Positions 43,822 through 57,300 of a stretch of 64,000 bases of DNA are shown one piece after another. The stretch's first letter is position 1; every line of letters begins with the position of its first letter. Source of the stretch: Isoetes taiwanensis (lineage: Eukaryota; Streptophyta; Lycopodiopsida; Isoetales; Isoetaceae); contig JAJEKV010000005.1 of NCBI GenBank assembly GCA_021234155.1, positions 24,753,584-24,817,583 of the forward strand, written 5' to 3'. The position numbers and the translations under genes were made by a program. The notes below the pieces were generated by a model, which was not told the origin of the DNA, did not search any database, and worked only from the letters and a program-made list of their open reading frames with translations.

Positions 43822-46657
43822 GGATATGGCAATTGTAATGGTTATGGTCAAATAATATCTATTAAGCCAAGATATTATTTAACCTTAAAGGATAAGGTTT
43901 AAAATTAGATCAAGCCATAACTGGCCAAAAGGGCCAATGACCCTTTTCCAAAGAAGGGCAATCCGTATTAAGAGGGGAACAGCAACGAATTGTACAGATC
44001 AGTCCGGATTCTGCTTGACGTCTTCAACATCGGCCTTCTCTTCCCGGCATCGACTACTCTGCTTCAGCTCTACTCAAACGGAACAGACCCTTGCTCCAAC
44101 TGATTGCATTTTTTGAAGAAAACCAAGCTCCTTGCCTGGGAATTGCCATTGCCTTCTGCCTTGTCGATAATTTTGCCAGATCTCAACACCGGTTGGCCCG
44201 GTTGGGTGGAGAACTGCCATTATTTGTCTTATACTTGGATCTTCCTCTAGTTTAGGTGAACTAGAGCTGGATCATTCCGAGTTATTGGTGTAACTCATAA
44301 CAATTGGTATCAGAGCCTGATAATTCTGCACCAGTATAGCATTTTTGGCATTCAATTCAGGACCAACAGATGCAGAGACTTACTGGAAAGCAATTACCTC
44401 AGCTTATACGGTGGCAAATCAGATGGGAATTTTCATGCCTCAATCTCAAGAAGAGGCTATTAGGAAATTAGAGCATCTGGCGATTGCACTGGGTTATGTA
44501 AGTGAGGAATTGTTGCAGAATATAAGAACTCATGTAGCTCCTAATAATCCTCTCCAAATCCAAAAGCTGTACAAACTGCAATACCACCTCCGTTACCTTC
44601 TGAACCTGCTCCCATAGATCCGCCCCCTCCCAATGAAGAAGAAATTCTTTCCAGCAAAAAAAAATAAGTGTAAATGGTTGGAAAAGTCTGATATGCCTTC
44701 TTTCCGTGGATATCCTGCTAAGCCCACACAAGTTATTGGATTTCTGAGCACTTGGGAGTCGTTTTTGAAGAGAGTTGAAGCAACGGAGGAAGAAAGGCTA
44801 GGCGCCTTGGACATATATTTAAAAGGCACTGTGCAGTTATGGTGGTAGCGAAGAAAGCGACTGGATCCAGTAATAAGTAATCGGGTTTTAGGAAGGAGTT
44901 TGAAGCGCAATACCTACCTCCAGATTATTTACAAGTAATCCAAAGGGAATGAGATCATATTAGCAAACAGAGAAAGAGACTGTGAATGATTTCACCATGA
45001 AATTCAATCACTTGGCTGCGTAGATGAATAACATGGATGCTCAGGAATTGATGAGGAAATACATCAACGGATTTTGTATGGATATCTTCAGCGAGGTTAG
45101 CTACTCCAGGCCCAAGGACTTACGAGATGCCATAATTTATGCATCTACTGCTGAGTTAAAGATTAATCCAAAAGCAAAAAGAAGTTATGCATGGCAGCCA
45201 TACACCAGCCTAGATGACGAGAATGAAGGAAAACGGAAAAGGAGAAAGGAAATAGATGTGGAAACTCCTGAGAATGCATCTGAGCACAAGAAAGGAAGTA
45301 TGGTTAAGTCCAGGGATATATGATGTTTCCGTTGTGGTGGTAATCACTATCAGAGGTATGGTCCCGAGAATAAAGCTATTATAAGGTCTGAGTATCCTCC
45401 ACAGCCAAGAAAAAGCATTGAAGGTAAAATGCATAACGTCCACATAGAGGAATTAGATCCAGGACTATCAGAAGCTGAGAAGTTAAAAGCGGAGAATAAA
45501 GCAGCTCATGTAGCGCAAATGGAAGAAGAGAAGAGCAAACTGAAGATAGGTTACCATCTGCCTGGTAAATAGTAGCATGATTAAGGATTCAGTCTAGAAT
45601 TTAGATATCTTATATCTATGATTGTTATATTTCCTTAAGATGATTATTCATGCCGTTAATAAAATACAAAACTATGGTTGGTGCCATACATGTTTAGTAT
45701 TAATGGATGAATTTGCAATTTTTGATTGGTGTCTAAGCAAATTGCAACCAGTAGTTGGTGCTACTGGCAGAGGTTGGTGCCTCAATGTAACCCCAAACTT
45801 TTATAAACTTAACCCAATCCTTGTGTTAAGACGTTTAATTAAATTAGAATAATCTTAGGCCTTGAAAACTATTTTTATATCCTCGTAGGGTTACCTTATC
45901 CTAACTTTTAGCCTCAACAAATGTGGTCGTCATGAATAGTTGGTGCTATTTGTGAGATCATTACCTTAAACTTGAACCTAAAATGTATTGAGTTGGGGCT
46001 CAATTGGATAAATTAAGTTGGTGCTTAGTTCATTTATGGACAGAACTGAGGTCAGTTGCCTCCGGAAAGGGAGGAATTGATATGGTTATGGTAGCTCGGG
46101 GGAGAGGTCTTGAACGTTAGTCTGGGTGGACTAGCATGGGTGTGTGAGAATGGCAAATTAATAGCATGGCAAGGCAACTAAATGGCAATTGTAATGGTTA
46201 TGGTCAAATAATATCTATTAAGCCAAGATATTATTTAACCTTAAAGGATAAGGTTTAAAATTAGATCAAGCCATAATTGGCCAAAAGGGCCAACGACCCT
46301 TTTCCAAAGAAGGGCAATCCGTATTAAGAGGGGAACAACAACGAATTGTACAGATCAGCCCGGATTCTGCTTGACGTCTTCAACATCGGCCTCCTCTTCC
46401 CGGCATCGACTACTCTACTTCAGCTCTACTCAAACGGAACAGACCCTTGCTCCAACTGATTGCCTTTTTGAAGAAAACCAAGCCCCTTGCCTGGGAATTG
46501 CCATCGCCTTCTGCCTTGTTGATAATTTTGCCAAATCTCAACACCGATTGGCTCGGTTGGGTGGAGAACTGCCATTATTTGCCTTATACTTGGATCTTCC
46601 TCTAGTTTAGGTGAACTAGAGCCGGATCATTCCGAGTTATTGGTGTAACTCGTAACA
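43822..46657 (+). mobile_element. Gag-only LTR retrotransposon inserted in the kinase-like gene
   Basis: The 5' LTR is 43822-44302 (481 bp) and the 3' LTR is 46078-46657 (580 bp). They align at about 96%, with some 17 mismatches over the shared part, mostly C/T or G/A. The 5' LTR lacks 100 bp (matching 46086-46185), lost between ATGG repeats. An exact primer-binding site TGGTATCAGAGC lies at 44305-44316, and a polypurine tract GGAAAGGGAGGAA ends just before 46078. Internal sequence codes only for a decayed gag; there is no room for pol (1.8 kb internal). It resembles the gag-only terminal-repeat class (TR-GAG). No 5-bp target duplication is evident, but the kinase frame is continuous across these exact limits. 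Confidence 0.9.
44345..45572 (+). pseudogene. Gag remnant of the gag-only element
   Basis: The capsid-type core is visible as PSFRGYPAKPTQVIGFLSTW, followed by a KRVEATEEERLGALDIYLKG segment with TVQLWW, the Retrotrans_gag pattern. After stops the frame continues with the Lys/Arg-rich GKRKRRKE and a zinc knuckle CFRCGGNHYQRYG, in which the last Cys is replaced. It ends with an acidic/Lys-rich helix to a stop at 45572. Gag would package element RNA. At least four stops or shifts make this copy dead; mobilisation would have depended on another element's enzymes. Confidence 0.8.
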
Positions 46658-47305
46658 CCATCCATGCCTTTGTATGCCCACCGCTTCACTTCCACTAGCT
46701 CACCTATTAACCTTTCTTCTCCCCAATCACAAATACCAATATAAATAGCATGGGGGTCCATGCATCCTTTCTCTTTTCCAAAGTCAAAATGAAGCAGGAC
46801 ATTGCGCGGGTGCAAATTCATGTGTAAATAGTGCTCTTTATGAAGCTTAAGCAAGCCGCTTAAAAACCACATAGTTAGATCACCCACTCTTCGAGCAACA
46901 TATAACTCTTGCTTCCTCCGTTGCTCAAATTTAAAGAAATCGACCTCTACATTAGGCTTATATCCTAATCTTTTAAATGCATGCCTCGCAAACTCGTTAT
47001 CTCCATAATGTACGAAAAGAGATGCACAAGAATCCCCATTTCAATAAGGATCTTTCCAATCTAGTTGTACGACCAATGCAGCGTATAATAGAGCCATGTC
47101 TAACCTGCATTTGCGACTCTCTCATATTTTTCATCATGGCCTTTACTATCATATCGAGCCTCGCAGTATCGCACATCATCATTCTGAAATTTTACACAAT
47201 AAGGTTCGTCTATAAGAAAACTAGAACCCAAGATATTGCCTCTGTACATTGTTCCATATGTTCCTGAACCAATTGTAGTCCTGTATCTGAGAGGAATCTA
47301 CCATT

Positions 47306-48377
47306 GCAAACCAGATAGTCTTAGCATCTGCCCTTTTTCTTGATTCTTCAAACTAACTTCAACAAATTAAACATGTGGGCTTTTTCATATGTATATCTCT
47401 CATTTTCCAAAAATGCTTGTTTGATAATGAACCTTCTTAATAGCATTAGCAAGGGCTTCCCTTTGGTTTGATGTCCTTTTAGATAGATAGATAGTAGTTT
47501 TATAGTCGCTTAATCCATACCTCGTCTCATTTTCTGTCAAATTTTGCATATGTGTGTTTCTTAAGGTGACCTCTCAGACCCATGAATAGACATGCAATAA
47601 ATATGTTGTGATTTTCTTCCTAGATGTTTCTTTCCCATTGTTTGCAGATAAATTTAGAGCTTAGAGCTTTTAATATCAGTTTGTTTCTATTGCACACGTA
47701 ACTCTAAAATTAATCACTAAATTCATTCGTTGCAGTTTGGTAAATTCATTTCTTTGTAGTTTGGTTCTCCATCTACCAATTTCTTTGCATTTCGCATATA
47801 CAGATCATGAAAACTATCTACCTTTTGCCACATTGAATCTACAAAATTTGAAGCTACAAAAGCTCTCTTACCAAGTTTAAATTTGCCCATCTTAATTTAT
47901 GCATTCCATGTTTCCTTTGCTGCCAAGGCTGATGGTGGCAGAGGAAACCTTTGTTTTCAACGCATTCTATTTCATGCTGGTGATGTTAAAAAAATTATCA
48001 ACATCAAGTGAATCCATGTTTCACACTTTCTTTATCCTTTCTAAATTCAGCACGAAGATGAATAGCCACTATTTTTGTTCTGAACTAGATTTGCATTTGA
48101 AGCTCCTGGGTTTTGGAACTGCCCAGATGCGTGAACGGTGTGTGCGCCTTCTCTGATTGATCAAATTGTTATTAGTACAAATTATTTGCAGATTTTAATT
48201 TTGAATCATTTAAATGATTTGCAAAAGGAGTGCCATTGCATGTTCTTTTTCATTCTGACTTTGCAAGTGAAGTTCGTTAGCAAAAATTGCTTTAAGCTCG
48301 GTTGGACAGGCTAGAGAACCCAGTAGTGACGTACTAGTTTGCACATAACCCTTTGATATCTATCTTTGGTGTAATGT
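47306..48377. other. Intergenic between the kinase-like remnant and the AAE13-like gene
   Basis: AT-rich, no recognisable gene. It must contain the 3' UTR and poly(A) site of the AAE13-like gene at its right end and the promoter side of the kinase remnant at its left end, but no element stands out. Confidence 0.4.
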
Positions 48378-51300
48378 TTATCTTTGATGTTCTTGAGCTG
48401 ACTGCAAATATGCTGCTTGTTGAAGCAAGAGTGCCTTGAGCTCCTTCTTGTTTACCTGAGATCAAGAACAATTTTATACATATCATAATCAGGTGCAAAA
48501 CAGATTAAAGATACTTACTTTTCCCATTGCATTTCGAGGCAAGGACTCCCATATGTACAAATGTTGTGGAATCTGACATTGTTTAATAATATGCATTTAA
48601 TAACATGTTTAGTAATATGCAGAATCATGATCCCTAAATATGATGTGCTACATTCCTGTTTTACGGGAAAACAAAGGAAAAGGAAAAACACTGAATCTAG
48701 TCTTCAATTATGATATAAAAATCTCGGAAAGGACTCCGTGGTTCAATTTCATACCCCAGTACTGCTTCCCAAGGTGCATGAATGGGGATAATGCTATTTC
48801 TATCAGACTGAAATAGCACAGCTAACCTTATAAGGAGCCATTCGGTTTTTTGCCCACTCACGAAGTTGTAGCAGGGATAATTGTGACTCCAACGCCTTTG
48901 CTTTGCTAACTAGCACAACAGAGACAATTTCTCCATAATCTTTATCGGGCAATCCGAGGACTGCACACTCTGCTATTGCCGGATGCTGCAAACAGGACAC
49001 AACATTGCGCATAAATGCTGAGAAAACACAAGTTGTATTCGATATTGATGATCACTGGATTGTGTACACTTTGCAAAGTGCATATAAAGGCCCTAGTTTA
49101 TAAACGAGAAAATAACTGCCAATTTCTGTAACTCGGTAATTGTTTATGAAATTTGCGCAGACCTCTAAAAGGGCAGCCTCGATTTCAAGGGCAGACAATT
49201 TATAACCTCCGCACTTTAGAATGTCAACGCTAGTTCCTGACAGATGCAGGAAATAAGATAGTAATAATAATAATTATCAAAGAAACAGGAAATACTTGTG
49301 CCCGAACTAAACTTACGGCCAAGAATTATAATATATCCATCCTTCTCCTTGGAGGCATAATCCCCGGTTTTAAAAAAATCATCTTCGGTAAAACTTTCTT
49401 TAGTAACCTATAAAAAGTACTATTAGCAACCATAAAAATAAATGAAATAGACCGAGAAAGCAAACCTCTGGCTGTTTCCAGTACTCTTTGAACATTGATG
49501 GACTTTTTATACACAATTCCCCAACTTCAGATCCAGCTTCTGAATTTTCTTCTAAAAGTATCTTCATCTGTAAGGGCAGCAAAACAGTAATCTCTTCAAC
49601 ATGACAGATTATCAATTTAATGTCAGATTAGTTTATAAAAACATGACTGCTAGGAATTTCCAGTTAGGATAGATTGTAAGCCAGCTGGATGATGCTCTCA
49701 TTTTATCACAGTTAATAACCAAGTTTGCGATGTTTAATGGTATTTGATAGCCTGAGGATATCCAATGCATGAAGGATGAAAAAAAGACACAAAGAAGACC
49801 TCCTAGCTCCTAGTGAGTGAATCAACTCTAATGAGGCATGACCATCTTATATAGTCATGCCATGTCAGCAACAAAGGGATGACTCGGCATGCAGTCATCA
49901 ACACTGACGTGCATGGCTGAAAAACAAAACAAACTAACAGAAAAGAGATGCTAACTAGATGCTAACATCTTCCCTGAAACCAAACACTCCTTGTGAGATA
50001 CAGCAAACTTAGCCACATTATAAGCCACGGCTGCCAAATCATAATCTTGAACCATATCTTTCTGCCTCTATACCATTCCCGTTTCTTGTCAATATAATGA
50101 TCATTTATTATCAGATTCTGTCTGACATAGAACAGATAGAGCTTGTTTGTAACCTTACTTTTAAACGACATGTGAGACTGCCATTCTAGATCTTCGTCAA
50201 CATAAGTCAAACATGTGTAGATCTCATACCTCTGATCTTGTAGTCCGCCCACTGAAAATTTCCCAGTAACCATGACCTTAAAGAAGTTTCTTCATGAAGA
50301 TCTTATTAACCATTCATAAATTATGTACTTCCAGTTCAGTACAGTCATCCATTGATAGTAAATCTCTCTGCTCAGTCTGAATTCCCGATTTATGGATGCT
50401 TAAAGATGATAATGTTGGTTCTTCTGTAGGGCAAGGAGAGTCTTCAGCAGCTCCAGTGTCTCCTCTAATACTGATTCAAATGGTGCATTCTTGAATGGAG
50501 ACTGAAAAGAAACCATTTATATAAAGCACCCACAAGGATTTGTCCAACAGAGGAAAGAGCAGGTAATCTGCAAAAGGTGGAAGAGCTTGTATGGACTAAA
50601 CAAGCCCCTTGTTATTGGCATGATTAAATAAATACTTTCCTCCTTGATAAAGAATTCCTTAGATCCCGATCTGATCCAAGCCTGTACTACAAACATTACA
50701 AACATACATCTCAATCCACGCACGTAAAAGAAGTAGTAGAAAAGTTCTTCACGCAGACTGCAATCTGCAAAACTCCATGTAATGCAGGCAACTAACATTT
50801 GATGCAGATGGGAAACCTTGTGATCCGAATTTGTATAGGCAGCTGGTTGGCTCACTCATTTACATCAACATCACTAGACCAGACATTGCCTTTGCAGTTG
50901 GCCCAAGTTTGTCAGTTTATGCAGGCTTCAAAAGATCACAATGGGTGGCCGCACGAAGAATACTTCTATATTTGAAGGGTACCCTTAGGACTTGTCTATC
51001 AGAAAACAGCTCCAGAACTTCTATTCTACACTGATGCAAATCGTGCTGGGAATGATCTAGATTCCTGAAAGTCCACAACAGGTTTTGTCTCTCTGCTTGA
51101 AAACAATCTTTTTACTTGGGCTTCGAAGAAAAACCACCAAATAGCCTAAGCACTATTGAGGCAAGCTCTTTGTACAGGTACACAGAACATGCTTTGGCTG
51201 TTACATCTCTTCCATGACTCACAGCAACCTATTCAGGCAGTTGATGATGATAATTCTGGGCCCACTGCCCTTACAGAAACTTCAAGTATCATCCTAATGT

Positions 51301-54300
51301 CAAGCATCTAGACTTGAAGCTTTGCTTTGTTCAAGAGCAACTTCCGTTTTCCACTCTAGACCCTCAGTGTTGTCCTACAGAACATGAAGTGGCTGATGGA
51401 ATTATCAAACCCCTCGCTTCAAATTCCAGCAAATGAAGATATTACTTAGGATGCAGTAATTGAAGCAGCAGCTCTCAGATTACAGTGATGTTTTTTTCAT
51501 TCTCTTAAGTTTTTTAGTTAAAGCATCATTTCAGAAGGGTGTTAGAGTTTATAAACTCACTCTAACTGACCTAAATCTGACGAGTGGCCAAGATCATGCC
51601 ACGTCATCATTTTGCCATGTCATCAGAAAGTGACTATTTAACGTCACAGCCATTGTTCACTCATTACGTCCAACTTTTTCTCTTTAGTTTCCACCTTCAA
51701 AATAGATGTGTAATAGATTTATGGTGCTAGATCTAAGTGAAGTGGAAAACAGAGCCCTACATGGATGTATTGGGCGTTTATTGGGTGTTTTCATTAACAG
51801 GGGAATCGGATAAACAGACAATCTGGATTTAGTGTCTGCTGAAGAGAAGAATCTTTCACAGAAGTTTTCAGTAATGGGTTTCGCTAGGTCTTAAATTGAC
51901 ATTATGAAGGACCAAACGAATAAAAAACTGGTCCAGATCTCTTATCATTTGGGGTTGATCTACATAAAATTAGGATGCTTGAGAAGCCCCATCAGTACCA
52001 TTAGTCTCAAACTCACCAAGGTTTACCAGCAGGCCAGGAACCAAAATGATGTCTTCGATCTGAAAAGTAGGGGAAGGGTCTGTCTGAAACTGGAAAATGG
52101 ACAATACTTTTTCCTTTGGATGTAGCAAGCTTCATATGTGCCAGGTGAATCATGAGACTTCAGATCCTTATAAAAACAGTTGACTGACCTGCCAAAGGTT
52201 TTGTTGCACCCGAGTCATAAATCTTTGTTTAAATGAGCAGCAACAACATTTAAGAAATGGATTTCCAATTCCACAATAGATGCTTGAAAAACCTGAGCAC
52301 TGGTTTCAGGCTGAGGCACTTCTTGAGAATCCTCCATATGCTTATAATTACATTTTGCTTCTTGCCCTTTTAAATACTGAGCTAAGTCCCACTTGAGTTT
52401 GTTGCAGTCTTTTTTCTAGTGGCCTTTCTTATTGCAATACCAACAAGCAAAAGGAGTTTTAGTCTGAGGAGTACATGCAAAACACTGTATCTGAAAGATT
52501 CAATAGAGGAAGGATCAGATGGCTTCAAATCGGTGAAGGCTAGAAACAATGGAAGCTACAGAGGAAAAAAAGGACATTTGTAGCAGATGGCAGACCTAAC
52601 CTAGGTTACTGTTAGACATTCACTATATCACATTGTTATGATGACTCAGCATAGTATGCCACCTATTGTGCTGACATGATATCCTACTATAAATGTCATA
52701 GTCAGCTTAGAGCAGGTGTTCTTCTCTGTAGCATTCTGAGATAGCTTACGCTTCATTTTCCTTTGTTGTCTCTATTTCCTTCAATACATTGAATTCAATA
52801 GACTTTCATGGTATCAGAGCCTGGTTGGAGGAGAGAGTCAGCATCGATTTGGAGCTGGATTCTTCCAAAAATGGGTCGAAATTGCTGGTGCTTGTGATCA
52901 AGCCCAGGATTTCTTGAATCAGAAGAACGTTGATTAGTTTTTGCCGAATCTGCAAGAACAAGGGTTTCGAGACGTGTTTTGTCTCAGAATTGCCGAATAT
53001 GCAAGAATAGAGGTTTCGAGACGTGTATTGTCTCAGTTTTTGCACTTTGCCGATGCCGGATTGTGCTCTTCTTCGATTCCCTTTGCCGATCGACGTCGAA
53101 TTGTGTTCACGTTGAATTTCTTCACGTCGAATTCTTTCACGTCAAATTTCTTCACTTTTTTTGGTTGACGTCCACACTTCACGCTGCGGCACACTTCACG
53201 CAGTGAAGGTCTTCACGTCAAATTTCTTCACTTTTTTTGGTTGACGTCCACACTTCACGCTGCGGCACACTTCACGCAGTGAAGGTCTTCACGCCGGATT
53301 CTTCACGCCGGAATTTCCTGAGGATTTGCAAGATTGTCACTGCAGCTCTCTGTTTTCAATAATTCCTCACAGATCAGTGTTCTTTTTGGCAAGATTCACT
53401 GGATCTAATTGCTTTCTCTATTCTCTGATCTTCACAATGGCAGTTAGTCAAGATCCATGGAAATATTTCCAGCATCCAGTATTAGATGGGGACAATTATT
53501 TTACTTGGAAAGATGCCTTTCAAACAAACTTGAATCTCAAAGATCTGGGTGCGGTTCTTGAGAGCACCTGGAATCCTCTCACTCCAGCAGAACTGAAGGA
53601 CTTCTATGCTCTAAATCACTTAAGGGCATGTATCTCTCCAGAATTTATGAGAGACATAAGAGATTGCAAGGCCTTCAAGAAGGCTTATGAATTTCTTCAC
53701 ACTACATGTGTTCATCAAGGAGATGGCAAACAATTATCTCTACAAGGCAAAATGAATAACCTCAGAGCTGATTGTGCAAATATGAGGGATTATTTACAAC
53801 AGTTGAAGGCCATACAAGATAAGTACTTTGGAGCTGGTGGTCAAATGGATGAAATCAAGCTAATCTTGTATGCTTTGAATGGATTATCAGCAGAATATCA
53901 ACATGTCAAACAATTTTATACATTGCAGCCAAAAATCCACATCACCTTTCATCAATTACAGCAGCAATTATATGATGCTGAACTGGAGTGCAAGAAGTTG
54001 TCCCAGCAAGAAGCAGCACATTATTTCAAGGTTAAGTCCACTTCTAACTCTTCCAATCAATTTCAGAAAAGGTCTATCTCTGGATCTGAGTATAGTTCTA
54101 GCAAAAAGCCATTTACTTGCTGGTATTGTGGTGTAAAAGGTCACATCAAACGTAACTGCAGAAAACTCAAGAGAGAGTTTGTCCAATTTTGCAAAGATAA
54201 GCCATCTCCTCATGCTCCATCACCAGAAACTGTTTCTCCACCTGAAGTAGCTGCCCATGTTTCTCATATTGATATTGATATACTGAAAAGGCAATTCCTC

Positions 54301-57300
54301 AACCTTGCTACGAAAAATTTAGGAAGTAATGATGTTTGGTTAGTTGATTCTGGAGCTACTAAGCATCTTGCTGGAAATTCTGCTGTCTTTCAGACTTTAA
54401 AGTCTTATGATAAGACTTTAATCAGAATGGCAGATGGGACTGAAGAAAAATCAGTTGGCAAAGGTACCTGTTAGTATTCCTACAGACAATTGCCTCACTT
54501 TCAAGCTGGAGGACGTGATATTAGTACCTGGATTACTTGTCAATTTGCTAAGTGTTAGTGAATTTGATAAGAAATTGGGGCTATCAGTACTGTTCACAGA
54601 AGGATTCGTTCACATTCTTCAAAAAAATCCACTGGTTTACATTGATCTTCAAAAACTTGGACCTATTGCACAAGGAATTCTTAACCCAGACGGGCTATAT
54701 ATGGTGCAAAAGAAATCTCCAACCAACGATTCAGCAAGTTCATATACAGCAGCAGTCTCTAGCACTCAAGAATCTCTATGGCATGCACGATATGGACATA
54801 TGGGTATCTCTGCCTTAGCAACAGCGTCCAAACATCAAATAGTAAATGGATTACCACTTCTTAAAGAACAAGACTTAAAATGTTCAGCCTGCAGTCTTGG
54901 AAAGCAAGTTCAAGCATCTTTTCCAGACTATGCTCAATTTCGTGCCACTTCGCCTCTTCACCTCTTCAATTGATTCATTCGGAAATATGCTACTTACCAC
55001 TTGAATCACTATCGGGCAGCAGGTACTTTGTCATATTTGTCGATGACTTTAATAGATATACGCGGTTATATCCAATCACATTTAAGTCTCAAGTATTTTC
55101 CATTTACAAAAATTTCAGTAAGCTTGTGGAAAATGAATTTTCTACAACAATCAAGGCATTGAGGTCTGACAATGCCAAAGAATACTTATCTCAAGAATTT
55201 GAAGATTTTCTGAAATCCAAAGGAGTACACAGGGAGCTGATTGTCCCATATGCACATCCTCAAAAGGGAGTTGCTGAGCGCAAAAACAGAACTATTATGG
55301 CTCTCACTCGGAGTATGCTCAAGCACAAACAATTACCACTTGTTTTTGGGGCTGAAGCTGCTGTCACTGCAGCATATATATCCAATAGAGCGCCAACCAA
55401 GTCTTTATTGCTAAAAACACCTTTTGGGGTTTTGTATGGTCGTAAACCTGATGTCTCTCATTTTAAGATATTTGGCTGCCTGCGCTATGCTGCATTCCCT
55501 CGTGAGATATTACAGAAGAATGGCAAACTGTCTGACAAGTCTCTCAATGTCATATTTATAGGATACAATACACAACCAATATAAAAGCATGGCGGTGTTA
55601 TGATCCTATCTCAAAGAAAGTTTTTGCTTCCCGAAGTATGATTTTGTGGAGGATGCAGTCTATTCATCGGATTTATATCAGCTAGACAAGACAGATTATG
55701 ACAAAGTAATTTGCAATCTCTTGGATGACCATTACTCTCAGGTTACATCTCAGCCACTCTCTATGGAGCCATCTATCAGTTCCTCCTCAAAAACAGTGCT
55801 TCTTCCATTAAGTTCAGATGCTCAAATCGTCCCAACAATCTCCAATGCTTATGACGATTTTGTACCCACTGATTATGTTGAACCTGCTATATCTCCTGCT
55901 ATATCTCCTGCTATATCTGAAGATGTTGAACCTAGTTTTGATTTTCAAAGTATTGCGGATCACCTTTCTGGTATACTACCACGCAGGTCTGCTCGAATAG
56001 CCTCTTTACAACGTCCCAGTAATGCAAATTATACATTCTGTAATTATGCATTGATGGCTAAGGTATTACATGAACGTGATCCTCTTACCTATTCTCAAGC
56101 AGCAAAACATGCTCACTGGCAGCAAGCTATGAAAGAAGAATTGTACATGCTTTCTAAGCAAGGAACTTGGAAACTAGTTCCACAACCAGCAGATCACAAT
56201 ATTATTGGAGCCAAGTGGATCTTTCGTACGAAGTATCACTCAGATGGCACACTATCTAAACACAAAGCTAGACTGGTAGCTAAAGGGTACACACAAGAGG
56301 AAGGCTTTGATTACAACGAACTATTTGCACCTGTGGTAAGATTGGGCACTATGCAAGCTGTTATCTCTTTGGCAGCACAGAAAAGTTGGCCCATCTATCA
56401 AATGGATTTCAAATCTGCATTTCTAAATGGAGATCTACAAGGACTGTATATGCAGCAGCCACCTGGATTTGTAGATCAAAATCAACCTAATTATATTTGC
56501 AAGCACAAGAAAAGTATCTATGGCTTGAAACAAGCACCATGCTGTTGGGATCTGAAGATCAATACATTCATTACTCATATGGAGTACCAAAGATCAAGAG
56601 CAGATCGAAATTTATATATCAAATTCCAAGGGGATTTGGTTTCTATAATTCTCTTGTATGTGGATGACACAATTATGACGGGGGATGCCGCTGATCTTAA
56701 CCTTTCTACAAAAGGTCTTCTTAAAAATCATTTTGAGGTTACAGATCTAGGGCTCATGCACTATTGTCTTGGAATAGAAGTCTGGCAGAATCATACAGGT
56801 ATCTCACTGTCTCAACAAAAATACCTCTCAGAAATTTTGGAGAAATTCCATATGGCAGACTGCAATACATCTCCAACACCATCTGACTTGGGTCAAAAGC
56901 TAGTATTAGAGTCTGCAGAAGAAGATGTGGATTCTACATTATATAGGCAATTAGTTGGAGCACTCCTATATCTTTGTACTAGACCTGATATTGTCTATGC
57001 CGTCGGAGTCTTGTCTCGCTTTATGACACATCCCAAACAATCACATTGGAAGGCAGCAAAGCGTGTACTTCGATATCTAAAAGGCACTGCCACAGATGGT
57101 CTACACTACACTAAAGTGCTTAATCCACAACTTATCCTTTACTCTGATTCAGACATGGCCTCCACCGATATTGACTCTAGAAAATGTCTCACGGGCTATC
57201 TTTCCTTCTTTGGTGATAATCCTATCAGCTGGAAGTCCCAAAAACAAGACTCTAACAGTATTAGTACCACTGAAGCAGAAATTAAAGCCCTTACTCTCAC

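Larger units (their letters stand above)
43563..47305 (-). pseudogene. Protein kinase-like gene, decayed and split by an LTR retrotransposon
   Basis: On the minus strand the order of kinase landmarks is clear. The Gly-rich loop IGSGTYGTMYRG is at about 47275-47240, then the Lys strand YCVKF, with a donor-like AG|GT and stops after VANAG. Then HLFSY, a one-base shift, and YGDNEFARHAFKRLGY. The catalytic loop is LHMNLHPRNVLL (46830-46795; Asn replaces the catalytic Asp of HRD). CDWG in place of DFG is at about 46730, then VKRWAYKGMDG. An LTR element intervenes. The C-lobe continues from 43821 as YIHDDLYWGPKGDG and RVDFDLLGAAYFIYYLADFA, with a stop at 43563. Removing 43822-46657 rejoins the frame exactly. 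The HRD-to-HMN change suggests a pseudokinase even before decay. It matches no receptor-kinase subfamily I can name. Confidence 0.75.

Noticed and set aside
43822-46662. A 5-bp target duplication for the gag-only element
   Set aside because: Flanks TGTAC and CCATC do not match; the kinase frame joins exactly without any duplicated bases.
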